In this document: piece after piece, positions 61,028-64,000 of the stretch
How the letters are laid out: every line of letters begins with the position of its first letter
How positions within the stretch are numbered: position 1 is the first letter of the stretch
NCBI RefSeq assembly: GCF_014204915.1
Contig: NZ_JACHMH010000001.1
Location: 9,027,501-9,091,500, forward strand
Direction of reading: 5' to 3'
DNA from: Crossiella cryophila
GTDB lineage: Bacteria; Actinomycetota; Actinomycetes; Mycobacteriales; Pseudonocardiaceae
DNA length: 64,000 nucleotides
The notes under the pieces: model-generated
Databases searched by the model: none
The model's input: the letters and a program-made list of their open reading frames with translations, nothing else
Told to the model about the DNA's origin: nothing
Program-made: the position numbers and the translations under genes

Positions 61028-62578
61028 TCAGCCAGGCGAAAGGTTCAGCCCGAGGTAAAGATCCACCCGATCGGGGAACGACCCCAGATCGCGCCCCGTC
61101 AGCTCCTCGATCCGCGCGATCCGGTACCGCAACGTGTTCACGTGCACATGCAGCTTCGCCGCGGTCTTGGTCGGCGAGCCCGAGCACTCCAGGAACACCC
61201 GCAACGTGGCCAGCAGATCAGACCCGTGTTCCGCGTCGTAGGCCCGCAGCGACCCGAGCAACCGATCCGCGAACGACCGCCGCAACTCCTCCGGCACGGT
61301 GGCCAGCAACAACAAATGCGAGGCGATCTCCTCGGCCGCCACCACCGCGGTCCGCCCGTCCCGGTGCTCGGCCAGCGTCCGCGCGTGCCGCGCCTCCTCC
61401 ACCGCCCCCGCCAGCCCGGCCGCACCCGTGATCCCACTGATCCCGATCACCAGCCGGGCCGACCCCAGCCCCGGCTCGACGATCTCCACCGCCGCCCGCA
61501 ACTCCCGCAGCGCCACGGTCAGCTTCTCCGCACTCCCCGACAGCACCGCGCACGCCTGTTCCCCGATCGTGCCCAACAGCACCCGATTGGCCCGCTCAGC
61601 CGCCAGCTCCCCCAGCACCAGCGCGGCCAGCCCAGGCCCACCGCCCACGGTCGCGGCGAAAAGAACACACACCGGATCCCCAGGTGCCAGCCCGGCCGCC
61701 GCCAACCGGGACTCGATCTCCCCCGGCCCGGCCCGCCCGGCCGTGATCGCGTGCAACAGCGGCGCGAACGCGCGGTTCTCCACCCGCCGCCGCTCCTCCA
61801 GCCGGGTCCGATCCAGCGACACCAGCGTGGCCAGCTCCCCGGCCACCTCCCGCTGCCCGGCGTCCCACTGCTCCTGATCCCCGTCGACCACCAGGAACCA
61901 GCTCGCCATCCGCTGCCCGCCGCGACCGGGCACCGGCAGCAGCGTGCAGGGCGAACTGTCCCGGTGCCGGACCGTGCGCGGCAGCCGGTCGGCCTGCAGG
62001 AACTGGCGGACCAATAGTTCCCGTCGGGCGGGTGAAGGTGGGCGACTACTTCCCGCTACCACCCGACCGGTCGGGGAGAGCACCCAGCAATGCGCGCCGA
62101 TGCCGGTCGAGCCGAGTTCCAGCAACGTCGTGAGGCCCGCGCCGTCGGCCACCGCCTCGACCAGGCGGCGGTGCCGGTCCAGTGCGAGGGCCGCGCCGTC
62201 CGACCGGTCGTTGGCCAGGGTGAGCACGATCCGCTCGGTGATGGTGGCGAAGGAGACGTCGATCGGCACCTCGAACAGCGGCACCCCGTGCCGTGCGCAC
62301 GCCTCGATCAGGTCCACCGGCACCGAGCCGAACTCGGCGTCGCCCGCGGCCAGTCCGGCCACCCCGGCCGCGGCGATGGCCGAGACGAACGCCTCCGCGT
62401 CCGCCGGGCCGCGCCGCCAGACCATGCCGGTGAGCACCAGCTCCCCACCGGAGAGATACCGGCTCGGGTCGCGCTGGTCGGTGGTGTACACCCAGCGCAC
62501 CGGCCGGTCCAGGTGCTCGCCGCCGGTCAGCAGGACCAGCTTCAGCTCCGAAACCGCCAGCACCGTGCGCAACCGCAT
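61028..62578 (-). CDS. PucR-family transcriptional regulator
   Basis: A 516-residue regulator. The N-terminal PucR domain (VLAVSELKLVLLTGGEHLDRP, WVYTTDQRDPSRYLSGGELVLTG) is followed by a GGDEF-like middle part. The C-terminal helix-turn-helix of the PucR/CdaR type is LRVFLECSGSPTKTAAKLHVHVNTLRYRIARIEELTG split over about 455-490. The ATG at 62578 has GGAGG 8 bases upstream. PucR activates purine-degradation genes in Bacillus; here it is divergent from the urate genes, which strongly suggests it controls them. An upstream extension to 62710 is open but not family-like. Confidence 0.9.
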   Translation of the reverse strand: MRLRTVLAVSELKLVLLTGGEHLDRPVRWVYTTDQRDPSRYLSGGELVLTGMVWRRGPADAEAFVSAIAAAGVAGLAAGDAEFGSVPVDLIEACARHGVPLFEVPIDVSFATITERIVLTLANDRSDGAALALDRHRRLVEAVADGAGLTTLLELGSTGIGAHCWVLSPTGRVVAGSSRPPSPARRELLVRQFLQADRLPRTVRHRDSSPCTLLPVPGRGGQRMASWFLVVDGDQEQWDAGQREVAGELATLVSLDRTRLEERRRVENRAFAPLLHAITAGRAGPGEIESRLAAAGLAPGDPVCVLFAATVGGGPGLAALVLGELAAERANRVLLGTIGEQACAVLSGSAEKLTVALRELRAAVEIVEPGLGSARLVIGISGITGAAGLAGAVEEARHARTLAEHRDGRTAVVAAEEIASHLLLLATVPEELRRSFADRLLGSLRAYDAEHGSDLLATLRVFLECSGSPTKTAAKLHVHVNTLRYRIARIEELTGRDLGSFPDRVDLYLGLNLSPG

Positions 62579-62691
62579 CCGCGTCGCCTCCACTGACTTC
62601 ACCACCGCATTGGAGGAAGCCACAAAAGAGCGGCCCGCACAAGACGGCGTTTTCATGCTTCTCATACCTAGTCGAAGCCGGGCCAACCTGG

Positions 62692-63234
62692 GTGTACTGG
62701 CCGACACCACCTGGTGAGCACCGTGTTACGGGGGTCCGGGAGTTGCTGGAGGAGTTCAACAAGCTGCCCGAGTCCAGGGCCGCCGAAGCGCTGCGCGCCT
62801 GCTGCGCGAGTCCGGTGTGGGTGCGCAGGGTGCTGGCCGCCCGCCCCTACCGGGACCTGCGCGCGCTGCAGACCGCCTCGGCCGACGCGCTCAAATCCCT
62901 CGACTGGACCCAGCTCCGGCAGGCCCTGGACGCGCACCCGCGGATCGGTCAGCGCGCCACCGGGGAGACCCAGGAGGCCCGCTGGTCCCGCGGTGAGCAG
63001 GCCGCGGCCAAGACCGTCGAGGCCGATGTGCAGCGCCAGCTGGTGGAGGGCAACCAGCGTTACGAGGCCAGGTTCGGGCACGTCTTCCTGATCTGCGCGA
63101 CCGGCAAGTCGGCAGGCGAGATCCTCTCCGCGCTGCGGCACCGGCTGGGCAACGAGCCCTACGCCGAACGCGAGGTGGTCAAGGCCGAGCTGGCCGGGAT
63201 CGTGCGCCTGCGACTGAACAAGATGGTGGGTTGA
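62692..63234 (+). CDS. uraD: OHCU decarboxylase
   Basis: About 163-180 residues. The enzyme converts 2-oxo-4-hydroxy-4-carboxy-5-ureidoimidazoline to S-allantoin, the last step of urate breakdown. Family blocks: LLEEFNKLPESRAAEALRAC, VLAARPY, the catalytic histidine in DAHPRIGQR, the glutamate in SRGEQAA, and FGHVFLICATGKSA. The N-terminus is uncertain: GTG at 62692 starts the open frame without a ribosome-binding site, while TTG at 62743, after GGGGG, would begin exactly where the family does. Its stop overlaps the next ATG (TGATG). Confidence 0.9.
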   Translation: MYWPTPPGEHRVTGVRELLEEFNKLPESRAAEALRACCASPVWVRRVLAARPYRDLRALQTASADALKSLDWTQLRQALDAHPRIGQRATGETQEARWSRGEQAAAKTVEADVQRQLVEGNQRYEARFGHVFLICATGKSAGEILSALRHRLGNEPYAEREVVKAELAGIVRLRLNKMVG

Positions 63235-63557
63235 TGGCGATCTCCACGCACGTGCTGGACGCGGCGCTGGGCCGTCCGGCCGCCGGGGTCCGGGTGCACC
63301 TGGAACACCTGCGCGCCGCGGTCTGGACCCAGGTCGCCGAGGGCGTCACCGACGCCGACGGCAGGCTCAAGGACCTGCCCGTGGCCGAGGGCGCGCACCG
63401 GCTGGTCTTCCACACCGGGGAGTACCTGGCAGCCACCGACCGGCCGGTGTTCTACCCGGAGGTGGTGGTCAGCTTCCTGGTCGCCGACGTGGGCCAGCAC
63501 CACCACGTGCCGCTGCTGCTGAGCCCGTTCGCCTACTCGACCTACCGGGGGAGCTGA
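63234..63557 (+). CDS. uraH: 5-hydroxyisourate hydrolase (transthyretin-like)
   Basis: A 107-residue enzyme that hydrolyses 5-hydroxyisourate, the product of uricase, to OHCU. The active-site signature is complete: ISTHVLDAALGRPA at the N-terminus (His), RLVFHTGEY with FYPEVVVSF in the middle, HHHVPLLLSP, and the C-terminal YRGS tetrapeptide that separates HIU hydrolases from transthyretin. It is coupled to the OHCU decarboxylase gene by a TGATG overlap and is followed one base after its stop by the uricase gene. Confidence 0.94.
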   Translation: MAISTHVLDAALGRPAAGVRVHLEHLRAAVWTQVAEGVTDADGRLKDLPVAEGAHRLVFHTGEYLAATDRPVFYPEVVVSFLVADVGQHHHVPLLLSPFAYSTYRGS

Positions 63558-63558
63558 G

Positions 63559-64000
63559 ATGGGCATCGTCCTGGGCCCGAACCAGTACGGCAAGGCCGAG
63601 GTCCGCCTGGTGCGGATCGACCGGGGCGCCGCCGAGCACCGCATCACCGATCTGAATGTGAGCGTGGCCCTCTCGGGCGACCTCGCGGACACCCATCTCA
63701 CCGGCGACAACGCCAAGGTGCTGCCCACCGACAGCCAGAAGAACACCGTCTACGCCTTCGCCCGCGACGGCATCGGCGAGATCGAGGACTTCGGGCTACG
63801 GCTGGCCCGGCACTTCGTGGACTCCCAGCCCGCCGTCCACCGGGCCAGGGTGCGCCTGGAGCAGTACGGCTGGCAACGGACCACTGTGGACGGTCAGCCC
63901 GCCTCGCACTCCTTCCACCGCACCGGCGACGGCACCCGCACCGCCACCATCACCTACGACGGCGGCACCGCCTGGGTGGTCTCCGGCCTGGCCGACCTCA
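63559..64000 (+). CDS. Urate oxidase (uricase), partial at right edge
   Basis: The first 147 residues of a cofactor-independent uricase, which oxidises urate to 5-hydroxyisourate. The catalytic lysine lies in NQYGKAEVRLVRI and the Thr/Asp site in VLPTDSQKNTVYAFA. FGLRLARHFV and the SFHRTGDG segment also match the family. The frame runs off the window with no stop, so the second half is unseen. It is the third gene of the coupled uraD-uraH-uricase operon and probably under the divergent PucR regulator. Confidence 0.94.
   Translation, partial: MGIVLGPNQYGKAEVRLVRIDRGAAEHRITDLNVSVALSGDLADTHLTGDNAKVLPTDSQKNTVYAFARDGIGEIEDFGLRLARHFVDSQPAVHRARVRLEQYGWQRTTVDGQPASHSFHRTGDGTRTATITYDGGTAWVVSGLADL

Noticed and set aside
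60409-61431. Pro-rich plus-strand frame of 340 codons
   Set aside because: It is the shadow of the GNAT and PucR genes; the product is low-complexity Pro/Arg/Gln.

Overview
The window is high-GC actinobacterial chromosome, most like a Pseudonocardiales/filamentous actinomycete. Reasons: very strong G/C third-position bias, many GTG starts, several Ser/Thr kinases and two-component systems, Tat-type and lipoprotein secretion, an LCP cell-wall ligase, a cysteine-motif leader peptide of the actinobacterial sulfur-gene type, and an AarF/UbiB kinase. I see no phage, insertion sequence, rRNA, tRNA or CRISPR array. It reads as ordinary chromosome dense with regulators and secreted enzymes.

Layout. 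1-3.3 kb: an edge-truncated SsuD-like monooxygenase behind a tiny sulfur leader peptide, divergent from an FAD/NAD(P)-binding protein. 3.4-12 kb: UbiB-like kinase, PAP2 phosphatase, a large membrane-anchored Ser/Thr kinase of unusual domain order, a Tat-exported M28 peptidase and a luciferase-like oxidoreductase. 12-15.5 kb: sugar-type module (UPF0303 protein, Gfo/Idh/MocA oxidoreductase, divergent ROK regulator), then lspA. 15.7-21.3 kb: coupled operon of a GT2-GtrA fusion, a GT39 mannosyltransferase-like protein, an OmpR regulator and its histidine kinase. 21.4-27.9 kb: second Ser/Thr kinase, oligopeptide-type binding lipoprotein, two secreted beta-propeller proteins, a methyltransferase. 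27.9-31.8 kb: VKOR plus DsbA-like pair, small membrane proteins, GntR regulator with VOC protein. 31.9-36.6 kb: LCP ligase and an ABC-2 exporter coupled to a NarL-type two-component system. 36.6-41.8 kb: a tandem-repeat microprotein, a minimal family-A DNA polymerase, an MBL-fold protein, a RibD-like reductase, an alpha-carbonic-anhydrase-like protein and an AEC transporter. 41.8-46.8 kb: secreted subtilase with P domain, divergent from a secreted GH3-CBM6 glucosidase, then a MazEF-type pair. 46.8-53.1 kb: a stress-signalling block (response regulator, CHASE3 kinase, receiver-PP2C phosphatase, a PP2C-HATPase-STAS fusion, a STAS antagonist, hemerythrin). 53-60.9 kb: three TetR regulators, Baeyer-Villiger-type monooxygenase plus SDR, another SDR, DoxX-like and GNAT proteins. 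61-64 kb: PucR regulator and urate catabolism genes (OHCU decarboxylase, HIU hydrolase, uricase cut by the right edge).

The most unusual structure is a family of three extragenic inverted arrays at about 22.4, 38.6 and 60.0 kb. Each is built from strictly 22-bp units with core GTGTTGGCCGTTNNNGTAC. The units run in one orientation on one arm and in the opposite orientation on the other, with a conserved-looking centre in two of the three. I do not recognise this family. Other notable items are a 54-residue protein made of two diverged copies of an ID-L-S-R-D-P-N-P-G motif, a one-chain partner-switching protein, and two sharply readable TetR promoter/operator regions.
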